From Campylobacteraceae bacterium (GTDB lineage Bacteria > Campylobacterota > Campylobacteria > Campylobacterales > Sulfurovaceae), in assembly GCA_027081065.1 (NCBI GenBank), contig JALWLW010000120.1:1-33218 (forward strand): 33,218 nucleotides of DNA, written 5' to 3'. The stretch's first letter is position 1, and the number at the start of each line of letters is the position of its first letter. The notes under the pieces were generated by a model, which was not told where the DNA came from, ran no database searches, and saw nothing but the letters and a program-made list of their open reading frames with translations. The position numbers were made by a program, and so were the translations under genes. This document shows positions 23,200-30,562 of this stretch, in pieces.

Positions 23200-23805
23200 A
23201 TGAATACATATCCTTTATTTCTTCCCATTATTTCTTTTGCCATTGCTACAGCATTTAGCCCAGGTCCAAACAACTTGATGTTACTCTCATCTGGACTTAC
23301 GTTTGGGTACAGAAAAACCTTATCTCATATTTGGGGGATTGTAATAGGTTTTCCTTTAATGGTTATGGCTGTTGGTTTGGGTGTAGGAACAGTTTTTGAA
23401 CTGTTCCCTAAGCTTTATGATATTTTGAAAATACTTGGTATGATTTATCTTTTATGGATGGCATGGAAAATCGCAAATTCTTCAGGTAGATTTTCTGATG
23501 AAGGTTTTAGTAAAAAAGAGCCTTTGAGCTTTTTAGAGGCACTCTTATTTCAGTGGCTTAACCCTAAAGCATGGATGATGGCAATTACCTCAACTACTTC
23601 ATTTACAAATTCTACGGAAAATCTATTGATACAAATTTTCATTATAGCGTTTATCTATCTTATTGTAGGTTTAGGAAGTACGAGTTTTTGGGCATTAGGT
23701 GGGCTTTTTTTACAAAAAATAATTTCAAATGAACATACACTTAAATGGTTTAACATTAGCATGGCTGTGTTAATTGTACTCTCTGTTTTACCTTTTATGT
23801 TTTAA
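23200..23805 (+). CDS. LysE/RhtB-family amino-acid exporter
   Basis: A 201-residue inner-membrane protein with about six hydrophobic helices. The family signature near the N-terminus is present (ATAFSPGPNNLMLLSSGLTF, about 18-37), as are the GFPLMVMAVGLGVG helix and the FQWLNPKAWMMAI segment (about 110-123). Length matches LysE/RhtB exporters (about 200-210). These export amino acids or related metabolites; the substrate here is not known. It is preceded by its own 74-base gap with AT-rich promoter-like sequence. Confidence 0.88.
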   Translation: MNTYPLFLPIISFAIATAFSPGPNNLMLLSSGLTFGYRKTLSHIWGIVIGFPLMVMAVGLGVGTVFELFPKLYDILKILGMIYLLWMAWKIANSSGRFSDEGFSKKEPLSFLEALLFQWLNPKAWMMAITSTTSFTNSTENLLIQIFIIAFIYLIVGLGSTSFWALGGLFLQKIISNEHTLKWFNISMAVLIVLSVLPFMF

Positions 23806-23894
23806 TACGTAGTGAAAAATTTTAAAGGAAGTAGTTGTTTTAGTTTTTTTAGGAAAGAGGGAAAAAATAGTATAATCAACAAAAAGAGATAAAA

Positions 23895-24857
23895 ATGAAA
23901 AAATTACTACTTCTATTACTGCTAAGCCATATTCTATTTTCCACCGAGATAAGCTACAAACTGGACAATCAAGCCTATAAAAAAGCCCATAAAGTCTACC
24001 TGCTACCAACTCAAAAACTCAAACTAAAGTTCAATGTCAAAAATGCAAAGAGCATTAAGTGGTATCAGATTATTCCTGATACTTCTAAGTTTTATAAAAA
24101 TGCAAACCACCCTTGGGAGAAAAATGCTTACAAGTGGGTTGGTTATGGAAAAATTGACTATAAAAAAGTGGAGATAAAAGCTTTTAAAAATAAAAAAGAG
24201 GTTGAGCTAAGTCATAAAATTTTAGAAGAAAATAGACCTAAAAATAACCCTTACTATCATGCGAAACTAGGAAGCTTTTGGTTTACGGCAGAGGCAACAT
24301 TGACTAATGGAAAAGTCATTAAAAGTGCTGGATTAGAAGATAATACAAACAGAGGACTCTCTCCTAAAGTCTTTAGAGTCTCATATATGTTAGACAAAAG
24401 CTATATTGGTTACTTGACAACTTTTTTTAATGTACCTGGGATTTTTGGCTCAATGCCTTACCAAAGTAGAAACTATATTGGTGTGGACTGTGCTGATGTT
24501 TTGGTAGCAACCTCTAAAGAGATGAATCATAAGAAAAATACCAAAAACTATAATGTAGTAATGCTTGTAGACAAACTTAAAGTAAAGAAGAAGTTTAAAA
24601 TAAAAAAAGGTAAACCAAACAAAAAACTAAGATGGGGGAAAGATTTTAATAAGGGTGATTTTATTGCAGTGAAGTATCGTGAAAATGGTCGATATGCTCA
24701 TATTGGAATGCTCTATGGTGATGAGAACAGTGATGGTATTTTAGATGAAAAAGATAGCATTTTAAACGCAGGACCAAATGCTTTACATGTAAGCCTTTTG
24801 ACTAGTGGGGCTTTTGATGGTACGGTGGTGATTTTGGAGAATAGAGATATAAACTAG
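23895..24857 (+). CDS. Periplasmic protein with NlpC/P60-like Cys-His pair and EF-hand-like loop
   Basis: A 320-residue exported protein (signal MKKLLLLLLLSHILFST). The first half is a beta-rich domain with many Lys/Tyr. The second half resembles an NlpC/P60- or CHAP-type cysteine hydrolase: YIGVDCADVLVA gives Cys199, and GRYAHIGMLYGD gives His269. A calcium-loop-like DENSDGILDEKD (276-287) follows. Peptidoglycan or amide hydrolysis is possible but unproven; the match is by residue pattern. A TATAAT at 23871-23876 lies 18 bases before the ATG. Confidence 0.6.
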   Translation: MKKLLLLLLLSHILFSTEISYKLDNQAYKKAHKVYLLPTQKLKLKFNVKNAKSIKWYQIIPDTSKFYKNANHPWEKNAYKWVGYGKIDYKKVEIKAFKNKKEVELSHKILEENRPKNNPYYHAKLGSFWFTAEATLTNGKVIKSAGLEDNTNRGLSPKVFRVSYMLDKSYIGYLTTFFNVPGIFGSMPYQSRNYIGVDCADVLVATSKEMNHKKNTKNYNVVMLVDKLKVKKKFKIKKGKPNKKLRWGKDFNKGDFIAVKYRENGRYAHIGMLYGDENSDGILDEKDSILNAGPNALHVSLLTSGAFDGTVVILENRDIN

Positions 24858-24971
24858 CAATCCAAGAGTAGTACCAAACTCTAAAAAGTTCTATAATAGC
24901 GATAACCTGAGTTCGATGGAATATCCTATCCATAATTTTATGAGGTTTTTTATAGGCAACGGCAGATTTTT

Positions 24972-24990
24972 GCAGGACTAACTGGTTAAT
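24972..24990 (+). repeat. REP-like hairpin in left lobe of the foldback element
   Basis: GCAGG foot followed by ACTAAC-TG-GTTAAT, with TAAC/GTTA complementary. Related to the inverted hairpin in the right lobe (25081-25103), with which it shares AGGACTA and TAATTC. Confidence 0.35.
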
Positions 24991-25080
24991 TCAAAAAAAT
25001 CTGTCTAAGCATATGGAAAACCTCATAAAACCCGAAGGGAAGCCTAAAAATAGGCAATCTTTCCCAAATAAAATTCTTGA

Positions 25081-25103
25081 ATTAGCTACGGGCTAGTCCT
25101 ACG
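25081..25103 (-). repeat. REP-like hairpin in right lobe of the foldback element
   Basis: On the minus strand CGTAGG foot followed by ACTAGC-CCGTA-GCTAAT (TAGC/GCTA stem). It faces the left-lobe hairpin, giving another inverted doublet. Confidence 0.35.
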
Positions 25104-25196
25104 AATTTAATTTAGAAAACCTTACCTATTTTTAGGCTTTTGTGGATAGGATATTCCATCGAACTCAGGTTAAAAGAAAACGACCAAGAGGACAAC

Positions 25197-26042
25197 ATGA
25201 AAAAAAGCACAAAAGAAGACTACCTCCAAGCTGTTTACCGTACGGTTTACTATATTGAACAACACTATAACGAAGAGCTGACACTTGAAATACTAGCAAA
25301 AGTTTCGGGCTTTTCAAAGTACCACTTTCACCGTATATTTTTTACTATTATTGGAGAGAGTTTAAGCACATTTGTTCGGCGTGTTCGCTTGAGTGCAAGT
25401 ACAGGTAAACTTGTTCGAGGAGATTCTGTGACTAAGGTTGCACAGCAGAGTGGCTATGAGACTCCTGCTTCATTTGCTAAAGCTTTTAAAGATAATTTCG
25501 GTTGTTCACCTAAAGCGTTTTCTAAACAATTTTCACAAAGGAGAGAGACAATGATAAAAGTAGATATTGTAGATTTTGATAGCGTTGAGGTATTGGCTGT
25601 TCGTAAGGTTGGAGACTACCAAGAGAGTGCCAAAGAAGCATGGAAAGCCATCATGAGTTTTGCCTACTCCAAGAAGATAAAAGAGAAAAAGAACCTTATG
25701 GGTAAAGAGGCTAGAATGTTTGGCATAGGCTATGATGACCCAAAAAGTATTTCAGCTGATGAGCTACGCTATGATGCGTGTATTAGCTACGATGATAAAT
25801 CGGTAAAACCTGAAGGTGAAGTGATAGCAAAGAGCATAGAGAAAGGAAAATACCTCTACCATCTACACAAAGGCTCTTATGATGGACTCAAAGAAAAGTA
25901 TGCTCAGATGATGAGTTACTTAATAGAAAATGAGATAGCTGTAGCAGACAAGCCTACATTTGAAGAGTATTATAATCGTGATCCACGACGTACAAAGCCT
26001 GAGAATTTGAAGACTGGGGTTTTTATTCCTATTGAGGGGTAA
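25197..26042 (+). CDS. AraC-type regulator fused to GyrI-like effector domain
   Basis: A 281-residue protein from ATG 25197, chosen for the AAGAGGA ribosome-binding site; a longer start would lie within the foldback element. Residues about 1-110 hold two AraC helix-turn-helices (LTLEILAKVSGFSKYHFHRI, then SVTKVAQQSGYETPASFAKA and FKDNFGCSPKAF). Residues about 118-281 are a GyrI/SbmC-like ligand-binding domain (VDIVDFDSVEVLAVRKVGDY, then a YHLHKGSYDGL segment and the terminal TGVFIPIE). This architecture is typical of multidrug-responsive activators (Rob/BmrR-like sensing). Target genes unknown. Confidence 0.88.
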   Translation: MKKSTKEDYLQAVYRTVYYIEQHYNEELTLEILAKVSGFSKYHFHRIFFTIIGESLSTFVRRVRLSASTGKLVRGDSVTKVAQQSGYETPASFAKAFKDNFGCSPKAFSKQFSQRRETMIKVDIVDFDSVEVLAVRKVGDYQESAKEAWKAIMSFAYSKKIKEKKNLMGKEARMFGIGYDDPKSISADELRYDACISYDDKSVKPEGEVIAKSIEKGKYLYHLHKGSYDGLKEKYAQMMSYLIENEIAVADKPTFEEYYNRDPRRTKPENLKTGVFIPIEG

Positions 26043-26069
26043 AATCTAATTGTAAGCTAAGAGGGACAA

Positions 26070-26255
26070 CTAATTAAATCCCTCTAATCCCATCAACTTT
26101 TTAAGCTCATCGGTAGGTTTCTGAGGAGTGTTTATAATCTCTTGAAAATTCTTCCACTCTTGATTAGAGAGCATTAAAACTTTCTCCTCTTTTTGTATCT
26201 CTTTGGCTATGTTGAATCTTATCTTTACATTTTTTAAGTTATTAGATTCTTTCAT
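26070..26255 (-). CDS. Shortened DUF1778 (TacA-type) antitoxin
   Basis: A 61-residue protein whose C-terminal part (KVLMLSNQEWKNFQEIINTP and LKKLM) matches the toxin-binding tail of DUF1778/TacA antitoxins. TacA has about 90 residues; here the N-terminus keeps the strand-like NVKIRFN but the ribbon-helix-helix helices that should follow are mostly missing, as if about 28 residues were lost in frame. AAAGGA precedes ATG 26255. A decayed GNAT toxin lies next to it on the opposite strand, not downstream on the same strand as usual. DNA binding is therefore doubtful. Confidence 0.6.
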   Translation of the reverse strand: MKESNNLKNVKIRFNIAKEIQKEEKVLMLSNQEWKNFQEIINTPQKPTDELKKLMGLEGFN

Positions 26256-26294
26256 GTTGAATCCTTTTATAATTAATATGATAGTTTAGCATAG

Positions 26295-26618
26295 TTTTTT
26301 TATAGCCAAAATCAATTTGAGTTAGAAGAGCATAAGCCCTCAGGATTACCTCCTATTGTTCCCCTTATTAAACTAAGTATGTTAGGTGTAGACAAATCCT
26401 TACAAGGCAAAGGTATAGGGAAAAGACTTTTGAGAGATGTTTTTTTAAAGGTATATCAAATCTCTAAATTAGCAGGGTGTATTGGTATCTATCTTTTAGC
26501 TGAGAAAGAGGCGATATCTTTTTATGAAAAATTAGGTTTTATTGCCATAAAAGACGATGAGCCTTTGCCGATGTTTTTGACATTAGATGTTATTTTAGAA
26601 CTTTTTTCAGATGAATAG
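26295..26618 (+). pseudogene. 5'-truncated GNAT acetyltransferase toxin (TacT-type)
   Basis: The open frame starts directly after TAG 26292-26294 and has no good start until ATG 26379. It reads SGLPPIVPLIKLSMLGVDKS, then LQGKGIGKRLLRDVFLKVYQ (acetyl-CoA pyrophosphate loop QGKGIGKRL), then EAISFYEKLGF and PLPMFLTL. This fits TacT residues from about 77 to the end; the N-terminal half with the first strands is missing. A product from ATG 26379 (79 residues) would lack half of the fold. It lies head to head with the shortened antitoxin gene. Confidence 0.65.
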
Positions 26619-26650
26619 GATTTTATTCTTAGGATAAAGAAGATTTAAGC

Positions 26651-26698
26651 TTTTGTACTTATATACTAGTACAAAAAATAGTATAATCATACTAGTAT
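26651..26698. promoter_or_regulatory. Promoter flanked by TACTAGTA palindromes
   Basis: TACTAGTA occurs at 26664-26671 and ATACTAGTAT at 26689-26698; the first also belongs to a 9-bp inverted repeat TTTTGTACT/AGTACAAAA (26651-26676). Between them lies TATAAT (26682-26687), a likely -10 box for the following ATPase gene. The two palindromes suggest a repressor or autoregulatory site. Confidence 0.5.
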
Positions 26699-26710
26699 AA
26701 AAGGATAAAA

Positions 26711-27988
26711 ATGAAAGAGACCTTTAAAAAACTCATTATTAACTTTCAAGAACGCAAGTTTGGGCGTATTGTGCCACGTGAATATGATGTGCCATTAGAT
26801 ACCAAAAAAATAGTCTCACTTATTGGGGTGCGTCGTAGTGGTAAAACCTATGTTCTCTTCTCTTTGATTGAACAGTTGCGTCAAAGAGGTGATGGTAAAA
26901 ATATTGTCTATATAAACTTTGAAGATGACAGGCTCTATCCCATTGGGTTAAAAGATTTAGATGGACTTTTAGAGGGGTATTATGAACTCTACCCACAAAA
27001 ACGAGACGAGAAAGTCTATCTCTTTTTAGATGAAGTACAAAACATTGAGGGGTGGGAGAGGTACACTAGACGCATTTACGATACTGAAAATGTGCAGATT
27101 TTTATTACAGGTTCATCTTCTAAACTGCTCTCTAGCGAGATAGCTACTTCACTTCGTGGACGAACCATCACCTATGAGATTTTTCCTTTCTCTTTTAGAG
27201 AGTATCTACGATACAAAGAGATAGAGATTAATCTCTACTCTTCTAAGAGTGTTAGCTATATTCAAAATGCGTTCAATAGCTACTTGGTAGCTGGTGGATT
27301 TGCAGAGACTTTTGATGAACAACCCGATGTTCAGAAACGTATTTTAAAAGATTATCTTGATTTGATTGTCTATAAAGATGTGGTAGAGCGTTACACCATA
27401 CGTAACCAAAGCCTACTAAAACACCTAATTAAATATATGTTTGTCAATATGGGAACTTTAGTGAGTATCAATAAACTCTACAATGAATACAAATCACAAG
27501 GGTATAAAATAGGTAAAGATACACTCATGGATTACATTTCATATCTGCAAGAGGCATATACTATTTTTACCACGCCTATCTACAGAAACTCTGTACGAGA
27601 GGAGCAACGTAACCCTAAAAAACTCTATGCGATTGATAATGGGTTTAAGAAGTTATTTTCCATTTCTATATCTGATGACTACTCTAAACTCTATGAAAAT
27701 ATGGCATTTTTGCATCTGCGTAGAAAAAGTAGAGAGGTTTACTACTTTAAACAGACCCAAGAGGTAGATTTGTATATGAAAGAGGACAAAGAGTATTTGG
27801 TCAATGTCTCTTATGCTATTGAAGATGAAAAGATGCTACAAAGAGAAGTTAAGGCTTTACTTAAGGGAATGACGTATTTTAAACTTGATAGCTCCTATTT
27901 GGTTACAGCAAATAGAGATGAGACTATTGAGATAGAGGGGAAACAGATAATAATTCTTCCTATGTGGAAGTGGTTATTGGAGGGATAG
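26711..27988 (+). CDS. AAA_14/DUF4143-family ATPase, copy 1
   Basis: A 425-residue protein of the COG1373 kind. Residues about 30-170 form an AAA domain: Walker A GVRRSGKT (39-46), Walker B LFLDEVQ (104-110), sensor FITGSSSKLL and LRGR. The C-terminal DUF4143 part (from about 215, KDVVERYTIRNQSLLKHLIK onward) contains a winged-helix-like region and a PD-(D/E)xK-like end, where EVDLYM is followed by EYLVNVSY without the expected Lys, so nuclease activity is unlikely. AAGGA precedes ATG 26711. The cellular role of this family is unclear; members are common in accessory regions. A distant paralogue is at 31824. Confidence 0.8.
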   Translation: MKETFKKLIINFQERKFGRIVPREYDVPLDTKKIVSLIGVRRSGKTYVLFSLIEQLRQRGDGKNIVYINFEDDRLYPIGLKDLDGLLEGYYELYPQKRDEKVYLFLDEVQNIEGWERYTRRIYDTENVQIFITGSSSKLLSSEIATSLRGRTITYEIFPFSFREYLRYKEIEINLYSSKSVSYIQNAFNSYLVAGGFAETFDEQPDVQKRILKDYLDLIVYKDVVERYTIRNQSLLKHLIKYMFVNMGTLVSINKLYNEYKSQGYKIGKDTLMDYISYLQEAYTIFTTPIYRNSVREEQRNPKKLYAIDNGFKKLFSISISDDYSKLYENMAFLHLRRKSREVYYFKQTQEVDLYMKEDKEYLVNVSYAIEDEKMLQREVKALLKGMTYFKLDSSYLVTANRDETIEIEGKQIIILPMWKWLLEG

Positions 27989-28020
27989 AGTAATTAAAAA
28001 TTAGACTTAGGAGATAAAAT

Positions 28021-28554
28021 ATGTCATATAGAGGTTGGGACGGTAAAATCAAAATTACAAAAGATAAAATCTTTATAGTGCGTGAAGGCTTTGTAGCAAC
28101 GCTCTCAATGTTTCTGAATAGAGAGCAAAAAAGATTTTTAGAGATAGATATTTTACAAATAAAGTCTATTCTCTTTCGCAAAGCCTATTTAACCAATGGT
28201 TATCTCTATTTTCATATAGAGGGGGAAGAGAGACCTCTTAGGGGATATTGGGATAAATACAGATTTATAGGTAACAGATATACTGTAGGATTTACACTCT
28301 TTAGCAATCGTAGATTTGAAGAGTGCAAAGAGACTCTTGAAAAAATTATACTTGAACAAAAAGAGAGACACAGTAGCAATACATACATTTTAGAAGAAGA
28401 GAATAATAAGTTAAAAAAATATGATTTTAGAGACGATGTAAACCAACTGAAATTTGTACCAAAATGCCAAAATTGTGGAGCAAAGCATATTATAAAGAGA
28501 GGCAAACTCTATATTTGTGCATATTGTAACTCTACTCTGTTTTTTGAAAGTTGA
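28021..28554 (+). CDS. PH-like (DUF4429-like) domain protein with C-terminal zinc ribbon
   Basis: A 177-residue protein. Residues about 1-110 resemble a bacterial PH-like DUF4429 domain (GKIKITKDKIFIVREGFVAT, then IDILQIKSILFRKAYLTNGY and LYFHIEG). A charged helix (about 105-125) leads to a zinc ribbon with two pairs of cysteines, CQNC and CAYC (CQNCGAKHIIKRGKLYICAY followed by C). No signal or membrane segment. The gene begins 32 bases after the ATPase, with TTAGGAG before the ATG, so co-transcription is likely. Function unknown. Confidence 0.6.
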   Translation: MSYRGWDGKIKITKDKIFIVREGFVATLSMFLNREQKRFLEIDILQIKSILFRKAYLTNGYLYFHIEGEERPLRGYWDKYRFIGNRYTVGFTLFSNRRFEECKETLEKIILEQKERHSSNTYILEEENNKLKKYDFRDDVNQLKFVPKCQNCGAKHIIKRGKLYICAYCNSTLFFES

Positions 28555-28587
28555 AGTAGTTATAGTAAGCTTCATCTAAACCTAATT

Positions 28588-28620
28588 ATCGTTTTAATAT
28601 TATAATAATCTAAAAACGAT
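28588..28620. terminator. Weak hairpin after the zinc-ribbon gene
   Basis: ATCGTTTT / AAAACGAT, an 8-bp stem with a 17-base AT-rich loop, 34 bases past the stop codon. It could be a terminator or a regulatory site; no clear T-run follows. The rest of 28555-28786 shows nothing I can name. Confidence 0.3.
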
Positions 28621-28786
28621 TAAATATATTTGTCACCCCTAAAAAAGAGGAAAACACAAACAGTGGACTTTAGATTTATTGGAGCTTAGAAATAGTAGAG
28701 ATGATGTTATTTTTGTAGATAGTTTTTTTACTTGATTTAAAAAATCGTTATTTTGAGTAGTTAGATTTTATCTTGAAGGAAGTAAA

Positions 28787-29152
28787 ATGAGTAGAGTTAT
28801 TTATAGTACCCCATATTACCAACTAAAACACCTAAAAGCTCAAAACGCCATCCTCTGCCAATGGAAACAGTTTTGCAAAGGTGATGACTATCGTGAGCCA
28901 TTAAAATTTGCTACACAAAAGATAGAAAAACATCAAATTACTACATGGATAACCGATACAACCAACGGTTTTGAGAGTGAAGAAGCAGATACAAAGTGGC
29001 TTTTAGAGGAGTTTGTGCCAAGTATGATTAGTAGTAGCATTGAAAAAGTAATATTTATCATCGCTAATGATAGCCCTTTGATGGAAGAGATAAAAGCTCA
29101 AGAGGTGGCTTTAAGTCAGTTTTTTGAGGTGGAGTTGGTGGAGAGTTTATAG
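28787..29152 (+). CDS. Small STAS/SpoIIAA-like domain protein
   Basis: A 121-residue cytoplasmic protein. The order of segments (LCQWKQFCKGDDYREPLKFA, then EKHQITTWITDTTNGFESEE, DTKWLLEEFVPSM and IEKVIFIIANDS) fits the SpoIIAA-like/STAS fold found in small standalone proteins. The usual anti-anti-sigma phosphoserine motif is not evident, so that function should not be assumed. AAGGA precedes ATG 28787. No partner kinase lies nearby. Confidence 0.5.
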   Translation: MSRVIYSTPYYQLKHLKAQNAILCQWKQFCKGDDYREPLKFATQKIEKHQITTWITDTTNGFESEEADTKWLLEEFVPSMISSSIEKVIFIIANDSPLMEEIKAQEVALSQFFEVELVESL

Positions 29153-29176
29153 TTAAACTCTCCAAAAATATCTTAA

Positions 29177-29830
29177 TTATAGACGTACAAATAACTCCTC
29201 TTGTGCTAACCGACTCTTAGGAAGTTTAGCATTAAAATCCTCTTCATGTCGGTAACCAATAGCAAGTGCTACCTCACATTTGTAGCCGTCTAACTCTTTG
29301 GCAAACTCTTGTTCTACCATTGGAGCGTCAATCCCCTCTAATGCTGTAGAGTCTATCTCTAGTCGTGCCAAAGTATGTAGTGCATTTCCTAAAGCGAGGT
29401 AGATTTGGTTTTTTGTCCATATTTGGGTATTTCCATTTTCATCTCTATTTAGCTCTGCAAACAGAAAACTTCCAAAGGCTTTCTCTTTCTCCTCTTCTCT
29501 AATACGCCCATCGGCAATATATTTGTCTACTACTTTTGTATAATCCTCACGCGTATAGTGTGGGTTATGGGCAAATAGAATAACATGAGAAGCCTCTACT
29601 ACGTGAGCTTGATTGAACTGATATCTGTTTGCAAAGGTTTTATACATTCTCTCTTTTGCTTCATCGCTTTCTAAAACAATAAACTTCCACGGTTGAGAGT
29701 TTATAGAAGAAGCAGAGAGGCGAATGCTCTCTAATAGAATCTTTATCTTCTCTTGTGGTATCTTTTTAGTTGGGTCGTACTTTTTGCAGGTGTATCTTTT
29801 TTGTAAATCTTCTAAAATTTGGTGAGGCAT
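29177..29830 (-). CDS. nfsB: NfsB-type NAD(P)H nitroreductase
   Basis: A 217-residue FMN flavoprotein, the same length as E. coli NfsB. Family landmarks are RYTCKKYDPTKKIP near the N-terminus, SASSINSQPWKFIVLESDEA (about 39-58) for FMN binding, VEASHVILFAHN, NQIYLALGNALHTLARLEID, and the C-terminal EDFNAKLPKSRLAQEELF. It should reduce nitroaromatics or quinones by two-electron steps with NAD(P)H; the natural substrate may be a flavin or quinone. It is convergent with the STAS-like gene and divergent from the transglutaminase-like gene, so it stands alone. Confidence 0.9.
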   Translation of the reverse strand: MPHQILEDLQKRYTCKKYDPTKKIPQEKIKILLESIRLSASSINSQPWKFIVLESDEAKERMYKTFANRYQFNQAHVVEASHVILFAHNPHYTREDYTKVVDKYIADGRIREEEKEKAFGSFLFAELNRDENGNTQIWTKNQIYLALGNALHTLARLEIDSTALEGIDAPMVEQEFAKELDGYKCEVALAIGYRHEEDFNAKLPKSRLAQEELFVRL

Positions 29831-29888
29831 GATTGTTCCTTTTATATCTTGATGGTATTATAATATAAAATAATCAGAAAGGAAAAAG

Positions 29889-30464
29889 TTGACAGCATAT
29901 TTAAAAGAGACAGATATCATAGACTTTTCTTACAAAGAAGTACATACTTTAGCCATGCGTTTGGCTGAAAATTGTGAGACAGATGAACAGATAGCCAAAA
30001 ACTGTTTTGAGTACGTACGTGATGAGATACACCACTCAGGTGACTACAAAGACAACATTACAACAGCTACAGCCTCAGAAGTACTCAAACATAAAACAGG
30101 CTGGTGCTATGCCAAAGCATTTTTATTAGCAGGACTTTTACGTGCCAATGGCATACCTACAGGTTTTGGCTATCAGCGATTGTCTTGTTCAGAGTATAGA
30201 CCCGATATCTACTGTCTGCATGGATTCAACTATATATACCTCAAAGAACATGGCTGGTACAGAGTCGATGCACGTGGAAACAAAGATGGCGTTGATGCTC
30301 AGTTTATGCCACCTGTAGAGAAGTTGGCATTTGAACTTGGGGAGAATGAGTTTGATTTGAGTGAGAATTTGTCTGAACCTTTGCCTGTGGTTGTTGAGAC
30401 ACTTAGAAAGTATGGGACTTATGATGAGATGGTGGAGAATTTTCCTGATGTTGTGAAAACATAA
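29889..30464 (+). CDS. Transglutaminase-like cysteine protein
   Basis: A 191-residue cytoplasmic protein with the transglutaminase-like triad: Cys73 in KTGWCYAKAFLLAGLLRANG, His111 in CLHGFNYIYL and Asp127 in YRVDARGNKDG. Before it, AKNCFEYVRDEIHHSGD is the usual preceding helix. Such proteins are mostly cysteine peptidases or amide hydrolases rather than cross-linkers. Start is TTG at 29889, 5-6 bases after AAAGGA; no better start is visible. Substrate unknown. Confidence 0.82.
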   Translation: MTAYLKETDIIDFSYKEVHTLAMRLAENCETDEQIAKNCFEYVRDEIHHSGDYKDNITTATASEVLKHKTGWCYAKAFLLAGLLRANGIPTGFGYQRLSCSEYRPDIYCLHGFNYIYLKEHGWYRVDARGNKDGVDAQFMPPVEKLAFELGENEFDLSENLSEPLPVVVETLRKYGTYDEMVENFPDVVKT

Positions 30465-30486
30465 TTATGATACAATTAAAACCTAT

Positions 30487-30538
30487 ATTCCTATCAAATA
30501 TGATAGGAATAACTTGATTAATCCTATCATTTCTGATA
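30487..30538. promoter_or_regulatory. Two palindromic operators before the second fic gene
   Basis: ATTCCTATCA-AATA-TGATAGGAAT (30487-30510) is a perfect 10-bp inverted repeat. A second, imperfect copy, TCCTATCA-TTTC-TGATA, spans 30522-30538, its centre 33 bases (about three helical turns) downstream. A -10-like TATAAG (30540-30545) follows at once. The arrangement points to repression, possibly by the winged helix of the encoded protein. Confidence 0.6.
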
Positions 30539-30562
30539 ATATAAGCTAAAAAAGGCTTTAAA

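Larger units (their letters stand above)
24903..25172. mobile_element. 270-bp foldback (MITE-like) element with 30-bp perfect terminal repeats
   Basis: The terminal arms 24903-24932 and 25143-25172 are perfect inverted repeats over 30 bp. Inside are two further foldbacks: 24936-24949 with 25017-25030 (14 bp, with a nested 9-bp stem 24963-24971/24995-25003), and 25040-25054 with 25125-25139 (15 bp). The whole would form a three-way structure. If the arm starts at ACCTGAG, both ends are flanked by TA, as for IS630/mariner-type insertions. No protein is encoded. It ends 14 bases before the ribosome-binding site of the next gene. Confidence 0.65.

Noticed and set aside
24903..25172. Retron msr-msd RNA
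   Set aside because: Outer and inner stems resemble a1/a2 plus hairpins, but no reverse transcriptase gene is nearby and the ends look like transposon repeats with TA flanks.
28645..28735. Short frame reading KRGKHKQWTLDLLELRNSRD
   Set aside because: Bounded by stops, no start codon or ribosome-binding site, and no family recognised; could be a remnant but cannot be supported.
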